64,000 nt of DNA from Spirosoma sp. KCTC 42546 (GCF_006965485.1 NZ_CP041360.1:5436501-5500500); one strand, 5' to 3'. Positions 36,800-44,589 are shown, numbered from the stretch's first letter. A program made the numbers and translations. The notes: generated by a model from the letters alone, not told the origin.

Positions 36800-37114
36800 T
36801 TATTGTTTTTTAAGTGTTGATAATACGTCGTCAAGTTGCGTAAAACGAGTTTCCCAAATTTTCCTGAATTGGTTTACCCACTGATCAACTTCTTTTATTT
36901 TTTCAACTTCAAGTGAGTAATAAATCTCTCTGCCTTGCTGTTCCTGCTTCACCAGTTCGCATTCTGTGAGTATGCGAAGGTGTTTGGAAACAGCTTGTCT
37001 GGTCGTGTTGAAGTTCTGCGCAATGGCGTTAGGTGTCATTGCCTGCAAGGCAATCAGAGTGATGATTGCCCGCCTTGTGGGGTCAGCTATTGCCTGAAAA
37101 ATATCTCGTCTCAT
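36800..37114 (-). CDS. ArsR-family winged-helix regulator
   Basis: 104 residues: [20 protein letters not shown] (opening helix), [20 protein letters not shown] (HTH), [24 protein letters not shown] (wing). No cysteine cluster for metal sensing is visible. ArsR proteins paired with AHSA1/SRPBCC genes are usually metal-independent repressors. A long palindrome just upstream (37132-37181) is a strong operator candidate. It is the first gene of a two-gene cassette operon. Confidence 0.9.
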   Translation of the reverse strand: MRRDIFQAIADPTRRAIITLIALQAMTPNAIAQNFNTTRQAVSKHLRILTECELVKQEQQGREIYYSLEVEKIKEVDQWVNQFRKIWETRFTQLDDVLSTLKKQ

Positions 37115-37131
37115 AGTGTTTAATTTCTACT

Positions 37132-37181
37132 TTGTGAAACCGAATGATTGCAAATATACGTGCAACCATTTGGTTTCACAA
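37132..37181. promoter_or_regulatory. nested palindrome upstream of arsR, candidate operator
   Basis: TTGTGAAACCGAATG (37132-37146) pairs with CATTTGGTTTCACAA (37167-37181) with one mismatch. Inside it TTGCA (37148-37152) pairs with TGCAA (37161-37165). It starts 17 bases upstream of the arsR start codon, so bound dimers would block the promoter (inference). Confidence 0.6.
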
Positions 37182-37360
37182 ATTTTTCAGCTTGAAAGAA
37201 AATCCGTTGGAATTGTCGGCTTGGAGGGGCATCATAAAATTGCTACTGACTCGCCGATTGGCTCACGTTCAATACAGCAATACAAAATGCGAACTGAGCC
37301 GCCGGTGCGGTGTGTAGTTGTGTTGCCGTATTTATTTAGAGCCCTGCCTGTTGGACCATC

Positions 37361-37480
37361 ACCCAACACTCACAGGTGTTGATGATGAGGGCGCAAGCTG
37401 GCTAAACACGAGTCGAGGGCACCTTTACACACCTGGTTGAGATAGGCTGCAATCTTCCTCCAGGACGAGCGTCCTGTCGT
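37361..37480 (-). repeat. array palindrome P4 with tail
   Basis: ACCCAACACTCACAGGTGTT (37361-37380) faces CCTTTACACACCTGGTTGAG (37422-37441). The distal stem CAGGTGT/ACACCTG is variable in sequence but conserved in pairing. The right core box is degenerate. The tail CAGGACGAGCGTCCTGTCGT follows (37461-37480). Confidence 0.7.
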
Positions 37481-37500
37481 CCACAACTTTCTTTGCAGGA

Positions 37501-38025
37501 CTATTTATTACTTTTAGCCAATGAATCAAGTGACTTTTGTTTTCCTTTTACTTGAGCTTCTAATTTTTTCACTTTCGACTCTATTTTTTTACTTTTTGCA
37601 TCATAGTCAAAATACGACCTATTAACAAAGACTATTATTAATGTCAAAAGAAATGAAACGGTAAACAAACCTAGCCTAATCCATGATTCTTTCTTAGGAT
37701 TACCGTCTTGATATAAAGAAGCTTCAAAAAATCTATCCAATTTACTTATTACATAGCCAGATAGAAATACAGAAATACTCTGACCAATTGTTAAAAATTT
37801 TTGACTTTCAAGGCTATCATATGGTGTAGCGAGAATGCCAATTATCCATCCAATTAGGACACCTAACAGGCTAATTAGCCAATTCAAGATATAACTTCCA
37901 TCGTCTTTGCCTAGTTTATATCCAATCCACAAAATCAAACCCGCAAAAACGGCGGTATAAAAATTTGATGTTATAATAGTCCAAGGATTACTACCTAAAT
38001 TTTGTAGAATATCTTCCATTTGCAC
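37501..38025 (-). CDS. membrane protein with C-terminal coiled coil, unknown
   Basis: 174 residues. Four hydrophobic helices (~20-37, ~45-67, ~80-95, ~118-135) are followed by a Lys-rich heptad region (DAKSKKIESKVKKLEAQVKG to the end) that should form a coiled coil in the cytoplasm. No family recognised. Its AT content is higher than the backbone genes. A single-gene cassette on the minus strand between P5 and P4. Confidence 0.7.
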   Translation of the reverse strand: MQMEDILQNLGSNPWTIITSNFYTAVFAGLILWIGYKLGKDDGSYILNWLISLLGVLIGWIIGILATPYDSLESQKFLTIGQSISVFLSGYVISKLDRFFEASLYQDGNPKKESWIRLGLFTVSFLLTLIIVFVNRSYFDYDAKSKKIESKVKKLEAQVKGKQKSLDSLAKSNK

Positions 38026-38099
38026 TAAATTTTCTTGACACTGTCAGTGTCAATAGTGGGTAAAACTGTTATCTCAGTCTAACTTATAAATTACCTTTG

Positions 38100-38405
38100 C
38101 CTAAGCATCCTAATCAGGGTGCTTCTTGTGTCGTACGTTACGTAGCAAACCCACTTTTATACCAGACTAACTGGGTGTTCTCGTGTCTAACGAAGCTCGC
38201 TAACGAGTCCCAGACGGCCTGCTGAGACGGCCACCATGTCGTACGGAAGCTCACCATTACGTTATTGGCTGTTTGTTCTACCCAACACCCACAGGTGGTG
38301 GTGGCACAAGTTCATTGGAAACGAGTCGCTGCCGACCTTTACACATCTGTTTGAATTAGGTTGCTATCTTCCTGCGGGAGGAGCCGCTTGTCAGCAGTGG
38401 GTTGC
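38100..38405 (-). repeat. array block: three short motifs, palindrome P5, tail
   Basis: Short motifs start near 38113 (AGGGTGC-N6-TGTCGTACG), 38168 (CTGGGTGTTC-N3-TGTC) and 38222 (CTGAGACGGCC-N4-TGTCGTACGG). P5 reads ACCCAACACCCACAGGTGGT (38280-38299) and CCTTTACACATCTGTTTGAA (38336-38355). The tail GGGAGGAGCCGCTTGTCAGC follows at 38375. This block fills the gene-free stretch 38026-38415. Confidence 0.75.
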
Positions 38406-38415
38406 CCTAGCCAAA

Positions 38416-38948
38416 TTACCATACATTATAAAGTGCAATCCCTAGCAAGAATGGCCCAAACCAAACTAGTAAACTTAGACCTGCCCATACATAATAATTC
38501 CGAAGTACAATGTCGGCCTGGCTTCGACAAAGTTGGCTTCTTAACTGATCTATCCTCAAGGAATACATCGCTTGTTTTGAAAGGCCGCTGGTAAAGGCAC
38601 TCCTCATTCTCAAGCCAGCCTGAAAGGCATTATAGCTGTGCTTAGGATAGAACATCACTCCAACAGCCATGCCCCAAAGCGTCAGCCACCAGGCAAAATA
38701 GATGGTACCCCATCCGCCAGTGGCAATCTCCCAACTAGTAACCGAACTTTCACCTTTCCAGGTGTATCGAACCCAGTCACCAGATGGTTAATGTCGTGCA
38801 AATAGATGTTTCGGCGTCGGGATTCTAAATTGGGCAGAGGTAAGGAAATGGGCCCAAACTTAATCATGTCCCATTTTCTGTTGATGCCCCCTCCCTCACC
38901 GTATCCGTGCTGACGGTAAAAGTCGTTTAGTGAAGATTCAACATTCAT
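38416..38948 (-). pseudogene. COQ4-like / LHDINH-family gene with a frameshift
   Basis: Two consecutive minus-strand frames join into one protein of about 177 residues. Residues 1-63 (ending YLHDINHLVTGFDTP) come from the frame starting at 38948. Continuing in the other frame gives WKGESSVTSWEIATGGWG, then two membrane helices (FAWWLTLWGMAVGVMFYP and the C-terminal VWAGLSLLVWFGPFLLG). The junction is CACCTGGAAAGG (minus strand, ~38755-38766). One base appears lost between the CC and TGG codons. The LHDINH/LHDxxH pattern recalls COQ4-like hypothetical proteins. A base-calling error could explain the break. Confidence 0.7.
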
Positions 38949-39052
38949 TTATCAAAAAGATTATGACCTTCGCGCTTGAAACAACTCTTTCGCTTACCAA
39001 TGTACAGTCATAGCTGGTAAGTGATCCTAAAAGAAGTAAACGAGTAGCTTAA

Positions 39053-39460
39053 CTACCGTTTGCTGAAAAATTTAAAACATTCATTCTTATACTGACTTAA
39101 TAACTCATAATCTGCTTTTGACAGATTGTCAACGGTGAAACTCAACCCTTCATACCTGATAATGAACCTTGAAAAGAAGTTAGCATATCTTCTGATGTCT
39201 ATTCTTACTCTATTATCAGATTGTAATTCCACTTTTGATAGTTCAGACAGATAAAACTGATCAAAAAGCGGCTTCGACCGAACAAAAGCTTCACGGGAAG
39301 AAGTAGGGTTTGAAACGGATGGTTCTAGTTCCAATAGAGCCCATAAAATCTGCTCGTCGTCTTCCATAAATTTGACGCGCTGAAATGTTGGTTCTGCCTT
39401 CCCCAGGATACGCCAATGTAATCGCCATTGCATCCGATACGATTGTGTTTCTCTCATCAA
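39053..39460 (-). CDS. hypothetical protein
   Basis: 135 residues, no signal peptide, no membrane helix. MRETQSYRMQWRLHWRILGK, FMEDDEQILWALLELEPSVS, RVRIDIRRYANFFSRFIIRY and the basic C-terminus YKNECFKFFSKR are visible, but I recognise no family. AT-rich composition, minus strand like most array cargo. It sits in the longest inter-palindrome interval (38280-40210), which may contain eroded boundaries. Confidence 0.6.
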   Translation of the reverse strand: MMRETQSYRMQWRLHWRILGKAEPTFQRVKFMEDDEQILWALLELEPSVSNPTSSREAFVRSKPLFDQFYLSELSKVELQSDNRVRIDIRRYANFFSRFIIRYEGLSFTVDNLSKADYELLSQYKNECFKFFSKR

Positions 39461-39499
39461 TAGATTCGATTTATTAGAAGCCTGCTTTATAAGTCTGAC

Positions 39500-39550
39500 C
39501 TAAACACGCCTAATCAGGGCATTTGTCCTGTCAGCCAAAAATCTGCCCAG
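39500..39550 (-). repeat. isolated short array motif
   Basis: GCCTAATCAGGGCATTTGTC followed by CTGTCAGCC matches the short dispersed motif (AATCAGGGTGC...TGTCG at 38107, AACTGGGGCG...TGTCA at 46720). No palindrome is attached. It separates the 135- and 143-residue genes. Confidence 0.55.
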
Positions 39551-39588
39551 TAAGTGCTTTGTTTTAGTTCACTCAACGAGCCATTTCT

Positions 39589-40020
39589 TTAAAGCTTATT
39601 GATGGTTTTGTTATACAACCGCACAGCCTTCTTTTCGACATAAGTCCGCCGTAAACTACTATAAATGCTTATGTAAAAAGAGCCACTGAAAATATTGGCT
39701 ACGACTCGGTAAAGAGATGAATTATTGTTTCCAACAGCATATATAGCAACCATGCTACCGCCTGTCAGACAGGCAAATGATTTGCTTAGAAAAGCATTCA
39801 GCTTTGCCTTTTTCTGAAATTTTCTGGCCTCTGAATTTCCTGATTTCAAGAACACCGAATCCATTTTGACTATATCAATAGGCTTACCGTTTAGCAAGTA
39901 AACATATCTGTTAAAAATGAATCGAGACTTAACAATCTGAATCGTGTCTGGCGAAGTTTGATTTTGTGCGTATCCCTTGCTAAACATCAGCAAAGCGAAC
40001 AAGAGTAACGTATTCTGCAT
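39589..40020 (-). CDS. exported hypothetical protein
   Basis: 143 residues. Residues 1-18 (MQNTLLLFALLMFSKGYAQ) are a signal peptide. The mature part begins QTSPDTIQIVKSRFIFNRYV and has a Lys-rich helix (ARKFQKKAKLNAFLSK) and one hydrophobic segment (FACLTGGSMVAIYAVG). Family not recognised. An array cargo gene on the minus strand, located at the periplasm or membrane. Confidence 0.65.
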   Translation of the reverse strand: MQNTLLLFALLMFSKGYAQNQTSPDTIQIVKSRFIFNRYVYLLNGKPIDIVKMDSVFLKSGNSEARKFQKKAKLNAFLSKSFACLTGGSMVAIYAVGNNNSSLYRVVANIFSGSFYISIYSSLRRTYVEKKAVRLYNKTINKL

Positions 40021-40084
40021 GGTTACGGTTATACTTTCGTAGGGATGGCTGTGCTAGTAAAGGAAAATCGCAAAACGGATCTAA

Positions 40085-40335
40085 CCCGCCTAAACGGAGT
40101 GTCTCCTTTGTCGTACGAAAACTGGAAATGACAGCTAAAAGCCTACCTTCTAAGACGTGCGCTTTGGCACAAGTAACCCTGGAAGCAAAATTTTTTATTT
40201 GACCGATTGGCCCAACACCAGTGAGTGCTCCATAACAAGAGCAATAAGGTTCGCGATATTCTTCTTCTAAATTTGACTCAGTTAAGGCGTTTCCTGTATT
40301 AACCAAACCCTGACTAACCCGCGTGGAGCGAAGTT
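40085..40335 (-). repeat. array block: two short motifs, degenerate palindrome P6, tail
   Basis: Short motifs at ~40093 (ACGGAGTGTC-N4-TTGTCGTACGAAAAC) and ~40145 (TCTAAGACGTGCGC). P6 has an intact left side, GCCCAACACCAGTGAGTGCT (40210-40229). The right side GACTCAGTTAAGGC (~40275) has decayed. The tail word CGCGTGGAGCGAAG at 40320 precedes the next ORF end. Confidence 0.6.
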
Positions 40336-40594
40336 AAACCGCTACGTTTCGAGTCTGTAACTCTCGCTTGACAGAACGTAAATCGGTTATGTTAATCCAT
40401 ACAATAGGAGATAAGGCAAAAAAGGTTACAAGTAGAGGGAGAGCAACGCTAGAACCCTGCTTAACCCATAAAAATATTGCTAAAGCTACCCCTACAATTA
40501 GCATCCCGGACAATACGCCTGTCACAAATTCTGTAGTCTTCTTTCGTTTGAGCAAAGCCTCATTGCTCATCTCTTGGATTTTCTGGCTTTTCAT
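40334..40594 (-). CDS. small two-helix membrane protein
   Basis: 86 residues. A charged N-terminus (MKSQKIQEMSNEALLKRKKT) precedes two transmembrane helices (FVTGVLSGMLIVGVALAIFL and ALPLLVTFFALSPIVWI), followed by a Lys/Arg tail (DLRSVKRELQTRN). I have seen similar short proteins with the M-S-N-E-x-L-x-K pattern in Bacteroidota, but their function is unknown. A single-gene cassette on the minus strand. Confidence 0.7.
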   Translation of the reverse strand: MKSQKIQEMSNEALLKRKKTTEFVTGVLSGMLIVGVALAIFLWVKQGSSVALPLLVTFFALSPIVWINITDLRSVKRELQTRNVAV

Positions 40595-40619
40595 TTGTCT
40601 AATTTAGTGTTAAGAAAAA

Positions 40620-40887
40620 GTCACTTTATTGGGGCATTTACTCTGTCGCCGAGGAGCCGAACTCGGGCGTCCAACCTATCCAAAGCGGGGTGTTTACGTT
40701 GTCGACCGAAATCAAAAAATTGAAGTCTAAATACTACCTTCTGAGACGTGTAGCCTGCCGCCGAAGCGACGGAATACGCGCTTTTCTGTTTAATTGGACC
40801 ACCCAACGACCCAAAGGGCTGATGGATGAATGAATTACTCAAACCACCAAACGTCGTTCCTACCTTTACACCCTTTGCTTGTTGGCC
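40620..40887 (-). repeat. array block: three short motifs and palindrome P7
   Basis: Short motifs at ~40630 (TGGGGCATTT-N3-CTGTCGCC), ~40686 (GCGGGGTGTTTACGTTGTCG) and ~40741 (CTGAGACGTGTAGCCTGCCG). P7: ACCCAACGACCCAAAGGG (40801-40818) with CCTTTACACCCTTTGCTTG (40863-40881), distal stem CAAAGGG/CCCTTTG. The core box GTTGGCC at 40881-40887 has one change. No tail follows, perhaps because the next cassette's genes point right. This fills the gap 40595-40957. Confidence 0.75.
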
Positions 40888-40981
40888 TAACCAATAAGCT
40901 TAAGCACACTAACGTAGCTGACTGCCACATCGAACGAGTAAACTCACTATCTTTGTTATGGCCCAAACTAATTATATACTC

Positions 40982-41191
40982 ATGACTTACTTCCAACTAT
41001 ATCAGAAATATCAAACATTACCACCTGTTTATCAAGCGGAAGTAGCTGATTTTGTTGATTTTCTGGCTACTCGAAAAGCAACTGATAAGCCTCATGAACG
41101 GAAAACACCCGTCTTTGGTAGTGCTAAAGGCCAATTTCAAATGAGTCCTAATTTTGATGAACCACTAGACGATTTTGCTGATTACCAATAA
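40982..41191 (+). CDS. VapB-type antitoxin (DUF2281-like)
   Basis: 69 residues from the ATG at 40982; an earlier in-frame ATG at 40958 would add MAQTNYIL. The sequence MTYFQLYQKYQTLPPVYQAE and VADFVDFLATRK is the DUF2281 pattern. FGSAKGQFQMSPNFDEPLDD is the C-terminal tail that normally plugs a PIN-domain toxin. The stop overlaps the ATG of the toxin region (TAATG). This pair is one of only two plus-strand genes in the array, as expected for a toxin-antitoxin cassette with its own promoter. Confidence 0.8.
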   Translation: MTYFQLYQKYQTLPPVYQAEVADFVDFLATRKATDKPHERKTPVFGSAKGQFQMSPNFDEPLDDFADYQ

Positions 41192-41572
41192 TGAATTCTC
41201 GATACCCACACTCTTATCTGGTTTCTCAACGGCAATGAAACAAATCTTTCAGCAAAGGCTAGACGACTCATCACCGATTCGGCTAACATATCCTATGTAA
41301 GCATCGCTTCACTCTGGGAGATGGCCATCAAAATCCGGCTGGGTAGCCTGTCTTTTGAGCCTGGCTATAATAACTTGCTGGCTTTGATTGACCAAAATGG
41401 TTTCGAGTTGTTACCCGTTACGTTTCAACACACGAGCCAATTACTCACCTTACCCATGCATCATCGTGACCCATTTGACCGGCTCTTAATTGCCCAAAGT
41501 ATAATAGAAAACCTGTTGTTCATTACGGCTGATGCTCATATTCATCAGTATGACGTTGATTGGGTTTGGTAA
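41191..41572 (+). pseudogene. VapC-type PIN-domain toxin with a disrupted start
   Basis: From 41198 the frame reads LDTHTLIWFLNGNETN through to WVW at 41572. All four PIN acidic positions are present: D in LDTHT, E in SLWEMAIK, D in DPFDRLLIAQ and D in ITADAHIHQY. However, no ATG, GTG or TTG precedes LDTHT in this frame; a TGA lies two codons upstream (41192-41194). The coupled ATG at 41191 is out of frame and stops after 15 codons. A one-base insertion or two-base deletion just after the ATG would explain this. The toxin is therefore probably silent, unless an ATT start is used or the base call is wrong. Confidence 0.75.
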
Positions 41573-41589
41573 TTAGGCCGCTTTATCCA

Positions 41590-41778
41590 GTAACCTAATT
41601 ATCAAGTTTCTCCTGTCGACTGGAACCCGGCACAAGAGCCAAAACCACCCTAGCGAGCCGGGCGGCCTGTCGACCGAGACCGGACTAACACTCATTTTTT
41701 ATATCTGTTCGGGCCACCCAACGACAATGAGTGTGATGACGACCGTAGGGAGACATTTACACACTCATGTTGTTGGGT
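41590..41778 (-). repeat. array block: two short motifs and compact palindrome P8
   Basis: Short motifs at ~41604 (AAGTTTCTCCTGTCGACTGG) and ~41659 (GCGAGCCGGGCGGCCTGTCG). P8 is the shortest copy (63 bp): ACCCAACGACAATGAGTGT (41716-41734) and ACACTCATGTTGTTGGGT (41761-41778), with a near-continuous stem. It fills most of the gap 41573-41894. Confidence 0.8.
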
Positions 41779-41894
41779 GCATACTCCGCAAACTCACCAA
41801 GTCGGCTGCTGGATTTAAACGGCATATAGACAAAAGCCCTGGACCCCTTACCAACTACCCTGTAAGATTCACTCGCTAACTGAGCAATAAGACT

Positions 41895-41999
41895 ATGGAA
41901 GAACTACTATTGAACCTGTATACGCCTATGACGAAGGAAGAATGGGATAGTAACGAGAAGATTGTGGATAGAGTGTTGGGGGAAGTGTTAGGGGAATAA
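41895..41999 (+). CDS. possible 34-residue peptide
   Basis: An ATG at 41895 opens MEELLLNLYTPMTKEEWDSN and ends at TAA 41997-41999. A terminator hairpin starts only 6 bases later. The peptide is acidic with no signal sequence. The tight terminator and a sensible codon pattern suggest a real short gene, but there is no homology I can name. Confidence 0.35.
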   Translation: MEELLLNLYTPMTKEEWDSNEKIVDRVLGEVLGE

Positions 42000-42005
42000 A
42001 AAAAT

Positions 42006-42023
42006 CCCCTTCACCCGAAGGGG
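42006..42023. terminator. bidirectional terminator
   Basis: CCCCTT (42006-42011) and AAGGGG (42018-42023) with a CACCCG loop. A-run before and CTTTTTT after give a U-run on both strands. It can serve the 34-residue ORF on the plus strand and the SecB-like gene ending at 42043 on the minus strand. Confidence 0.8.
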
Positions 42024-42042
42024 CTTTTTTGTCAATGTAAAT

Positions 42043-42498
42043 TTATCTTTCCCTGTATAAATGTTCAAGTTCAAGAATGGGCAAAAAAACTTTATTATAA
42101 GGAGAATTTGATAACTTTTCATATAATAAACCTCTTGCTGTTGACAGGCTTATTAGATAGATAAAATTAAGAAAAGGTTTATGTATTTCTGTTTTACCAT
42201 TCAATTTGGTAATCACAGTGTCAAAATAATCTATTTCATAAACAATTTCACTACTATAGTCTATTATAGATTCGTTTGTATCTGGATGGCTAAATTTAAT
42301 GTTCGTCAAGACACCTATACCCTTATTTTTTTTTGATAACGCGTTCTTTTGCTCTACTGTAACGGTAAAATCCATTACCCCATTTTCCTGTTTACCATGA
42401 GCGGATATATCAAAATTTCCAAATGCTAGTTTCAAATGACGAATATTCAATATTCGAGTGTTATTTGACTCAATTGATATTTTTTCTGCACTTTCCAT
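42043..42498 (-). CDS. SecB-like chaperone of a toxin-antitoxin-chaperone module
   Basis: 151 residues, no signal peptide. The order of strands (LNIRHLKLAFGNFDISAHG, GVMDFTVTVEQKNAL, EIVYEIDYFDTVIT) and the terminal helix region ISLSTARGLLYEKLSNSPYN followed by KVFLPILELEHLY resemble the SecB core and its last helix. Similarity is weak, but the position is telling: it starts 5 bases after an HTH antitoxin that follows a RelE-like toxin, exactly the toxin-antitoxin-chaperone order. In such TAC modules the SecB-like protein protects the antitoxin. Assignment is inference from context plus pattern. Confidence 0.6.
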   Translation of the reverse strand: MESAEKISIESNNTRILNIRHLKLAFGNFDISAHGKQENGVMDFTVTVEQKNALSKKNKGIGVLTNIKFSHPDTNESIIDYSSEIVYEIDYFDTVITKLNGKTEIHKPFLNFIYLISLSTARGLLYEKLSNSPYNKVFLPILELEHLYRER

Positions 42499-42503
42499 AT
42501 ATT

Positions 42504-42902
42504 TTACTGTAAATGGTATAGTACTTTTTCATAAGTTTGGGTGTCCCCGTACTGGAATCCATAGTCATGTACATCCAAATGGCTTCTCAAAAGGGTGTGA
42601 TAATTATTTTCCTTGCCTTTATATTTTAAGGAATCATCATAAATTACCTTATTTATACTTTTAAAATCAATTTCAGGTACACGCCCAACCTTCAAGGCTA
42701 GATTAACCATCTTGCTAATACGATGGTCAAAATTTCCTGATAATACTTGAGAAACATATCCTTTTGTTACCCCTAACTCTTGGGCAAGCTGGGTTTTATT
42801 AAGTCCCTTTTCAAGCATATAATCTTCCATTGCGGCAAAGAGTCCCATTTGGATTTTCAAAATCCAGTATTCGTCTGATTTTAATAGCTCGTCGCGTTTC
42901 AT
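42504..42902 (-). CDS. HigA-like XRE antitoxin with C-terminal extension
   Basis: 132 residues. Helix-turn-helix at ~30-75 (FAAMEDYMLEKGLNKTQLAQ, ELGVTKGYVSQVLSGNF). After the HTH is a tail of ~55 residues (DDSLKYKGKENNYHTLLRSH to the end) rich in aromatic residues. In TAC systems the antitoxin carries such a chaperone-addiction tail. The start overlaps the toxin stop by 4 bases (ATGA), giving translational coupling. An inverted repeat at 43290-43308 upstream of the toxin is a possible autoregulatory site. Confidence 0.82.
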   Translation of the reverse strand: MKRDELLKSDEYWILKIQMGLFAAMEDYMLEKGLNKTQLAQELGVTKGYVSQVLSGNFDHRISKMVNLALKVGRVPEIDFKSINKVIYDDSLKYKGKENNYHTLLRSHLDVHDYGFQYGDTQTYEKVLYHLQ

Positions 42903-43288
42903 TTTGATAGGGTTTGTAAAAACTCGCGTTTTAGGTTTCTAAATGTTTCAATATCTTGCTTCTGGGTCTTCTTAAGCCCAAAGTGTACAATTACCTTTCC
43001 ATCTGTATGTTTAAAATAATATGCCCTTAGTCCGTCAGTTGTAATCTCGTGCTCGGAGCCGCCAGGGGTAGAGTCTTTCATGGGATGGTTAAGATCGCCA
43101 GATACCCGCTCTTCGTTTGAAAGCATTGAAATTATAGCAAAGATTCGTTTATACTGACTTTCGAGAGCTTTGTTGTTTTTTAATTTTTCTTTAAACTCTT
43201 TTGTAATATCCTCATTATCAATCACTATCTGATAGAATTTAACCCTACCGGCAGCAACTTCCAACTTTTTTAACGCAAATGTACGCAT
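42899..43288 (-). CDS. HigB/RelE-like toxin
   Basis: 129 residues. KRIFAIISMLSNEERVSGDL, the basic strand pattern, TTDGLRAYYFKHTDGKVIVH and FGLKKTQKQDIETFRNLKRE fit RelE/HigB-type ribosome-dependent mRNA interferases (phage-derived Gp49-like HigB). It is the first gene of a three-gene operon (toxin, antitoxin, SecB-like chaperone). A single cassette bounded by P8 and P9 holds the whole module. Confidence 0.82.
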   Translation of the reverse strand: MRTFALKKLEVAAGRVKFYQIVIDNEDITKEFKEKLKNNKALESQYKRIFAIISMLSNEERVSGDLNHPMKDSTPGGSEHEITTDGLRAYYFKHTDGKVIVHFGLKKTQKQDIETFRNLKREFLQTLSK

Positions 43289-43625
43289 AATAGTTTAGCA
43301 ATAACTATACCAATATATAAGCTACTCAACGGTGTTACAATAGTATGATTATTACCATAGCTTTACCTATTAAGTCATTCCATTTGATTAAATGGTAAGT
43401 TTTTAACATCATATACTCTATAATACCCAAGCCCGCGTCAGAGCTTAGTATCAAAGCGAGTGATACAAGATATGTACTCAAGACGGCTTAATGCCAACTC
43501 CGCATATAAAACAATACCCTGCCGGATTTAGCAGGGTAATAGACAGAAAGCTAACAAGACGGCATACTTACCCGGCTGGCTGCCGGATTTAGCCCGCAAA
43601 TGAACAGAGAGAAAGACGTACAATG
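43289..43625. other. gene-free stretch upstream of the TAC module
   Basis: No credible ORF. It contains ATAGTT (43290-43295) / AACTAT (43303-43308), an inverted repeat touching the toxin start and a likely promoter operator. It also has a hairpin CCCTGC/GCAGGG (43517-43536) and a direct repeat of TGCCGGATTTAGC at 43520 and 43581. Confidence 0.45.
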
Positions 43626-43805
43626 ATTTGTTGGGTGCGCGTAGCAACGGCTTGGTGCCCACCCAACGCCAATGAGTGTTGATGGTGAGCACACAAATTC
43701 GATCAAACGAACGTACCTGAACCTTTACACACTCATTTGGTTGGGCTGCGACCTGCCTTCGGGACGTGCTTCTTGTCAGCGGAAGCCTGCCCACGCGAAG
43801 CGAAG
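43625..43805 (-). repeat. array palindrome P9 with extra half-site and tail
   Basis: An extra TTGTTGGGTGC (~43628) matches the right end of P8. P9: ACCCAACGCCAATGAGTGTT (43661-43680) with CCTTTACACACTCATTTGG (43722-43740) and the core GTTGGGC (43740-43746). The stem CCAATGAGTGT is nearly complete. The tail CGGGACGTGCTTCTTGTCAG (43759) and CACGCGAAGCG (43792) follow. Confidence 0.8.
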
Positions 43806-43858
43806 CACAACGAATAATCCGCTTTTACCAAATCTTATTAGCCCTATCTCTTACTGCA

Positions 43859-44554
43859 TTAGTAGAACCGCTCGGTGACAATTTTTTGACGAGCTTTACT
43901 CACCATCAATACAGCAAAGCGTAGAATTGCTAAAATTAAAAAAATGTCGACAAGGATATCCGCAATGTTGCATATATTGAGATGGAGCCATTCATGTAGA
44001 AATGGAGAGTATATAAAGTCTACGATGGCAAAGGGCGAATAGAAATGGCTAAGAAGATTACTAATTCCACAGGATAAACAGCCCGTCAATGCCAATCTAA
44101 GCCAATCGTCTTTAACCAGTACGATAAAGCCTAAAAAGAAAACGCTACCACCAAGCTTTGTAAACCAAGAAACGAAATGATTACTCGGTACATAAAACAG
44201 AGAATTTGCTACTATATCAATAATAAAACCGAACGCGACTAAAACCAAGATAGGTATCAATATTTTCTGCCAAAGCTTAAAGCTATGATTACGGGTAAAA
44301 ATTATGGCTATACCTGCAAACGTTCCAAAGCATCCAACTAGTAGCAAGTATAAATTCGGATTCAGAAACTGCCCTGCCATCTCTTGTGCTTTTGTGCCTG
44401 ACGCACCTGTGTTGTAAGTGAGATAGAACCGAAGTGTTTCTCCTAAAACGTTCACATACTCATTATAAGGTTAAGGTAGGAAGGCGAAAGCTAAGAACTT
44501 AGTTATCGTATCAAAGCTGATAACACCAGTGGCAACTAATAAATATTTTTTCAT
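43859..44554 (-). pseudogene. LspA-like (signal peptidase II) gene with an in-frame stop
   Basis: From the ATG at 44554 the frame reads MKKYLLVATGVISFDTITKF (first helix with the LspA D-x-x-T-K box), then LAFAFLP, TAA, PYNEYVNVLGETLRFYLTYN. The downstream 198 codons (GTG 44455 to 43859) contain the LspA landmarks LRFYLTYNTGAS and IVDFIYSP, and the second catalytic Asp in NICNIADILVDI. The first catalytic Asp (GNLIDR in normal LspA) is Ser here (SNLLSHF). A stop codon near position 28 and loss of a catalytic residue indicate a decayed or non-peptidase paralogue. Total length with the stop read through is about 231 residues. Confidence 0.72.
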
Positions 44555-44589
44555 ATTGATGAATTGCTAAAAAGTCTACTAACACTGGC

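Noticed and set aside
38236..38594. Two plus-strand ORFs of 69 and 77 codons
   Set aside because: They cover array repeat P5 and the antisense of the COQ4-like pseudogene.
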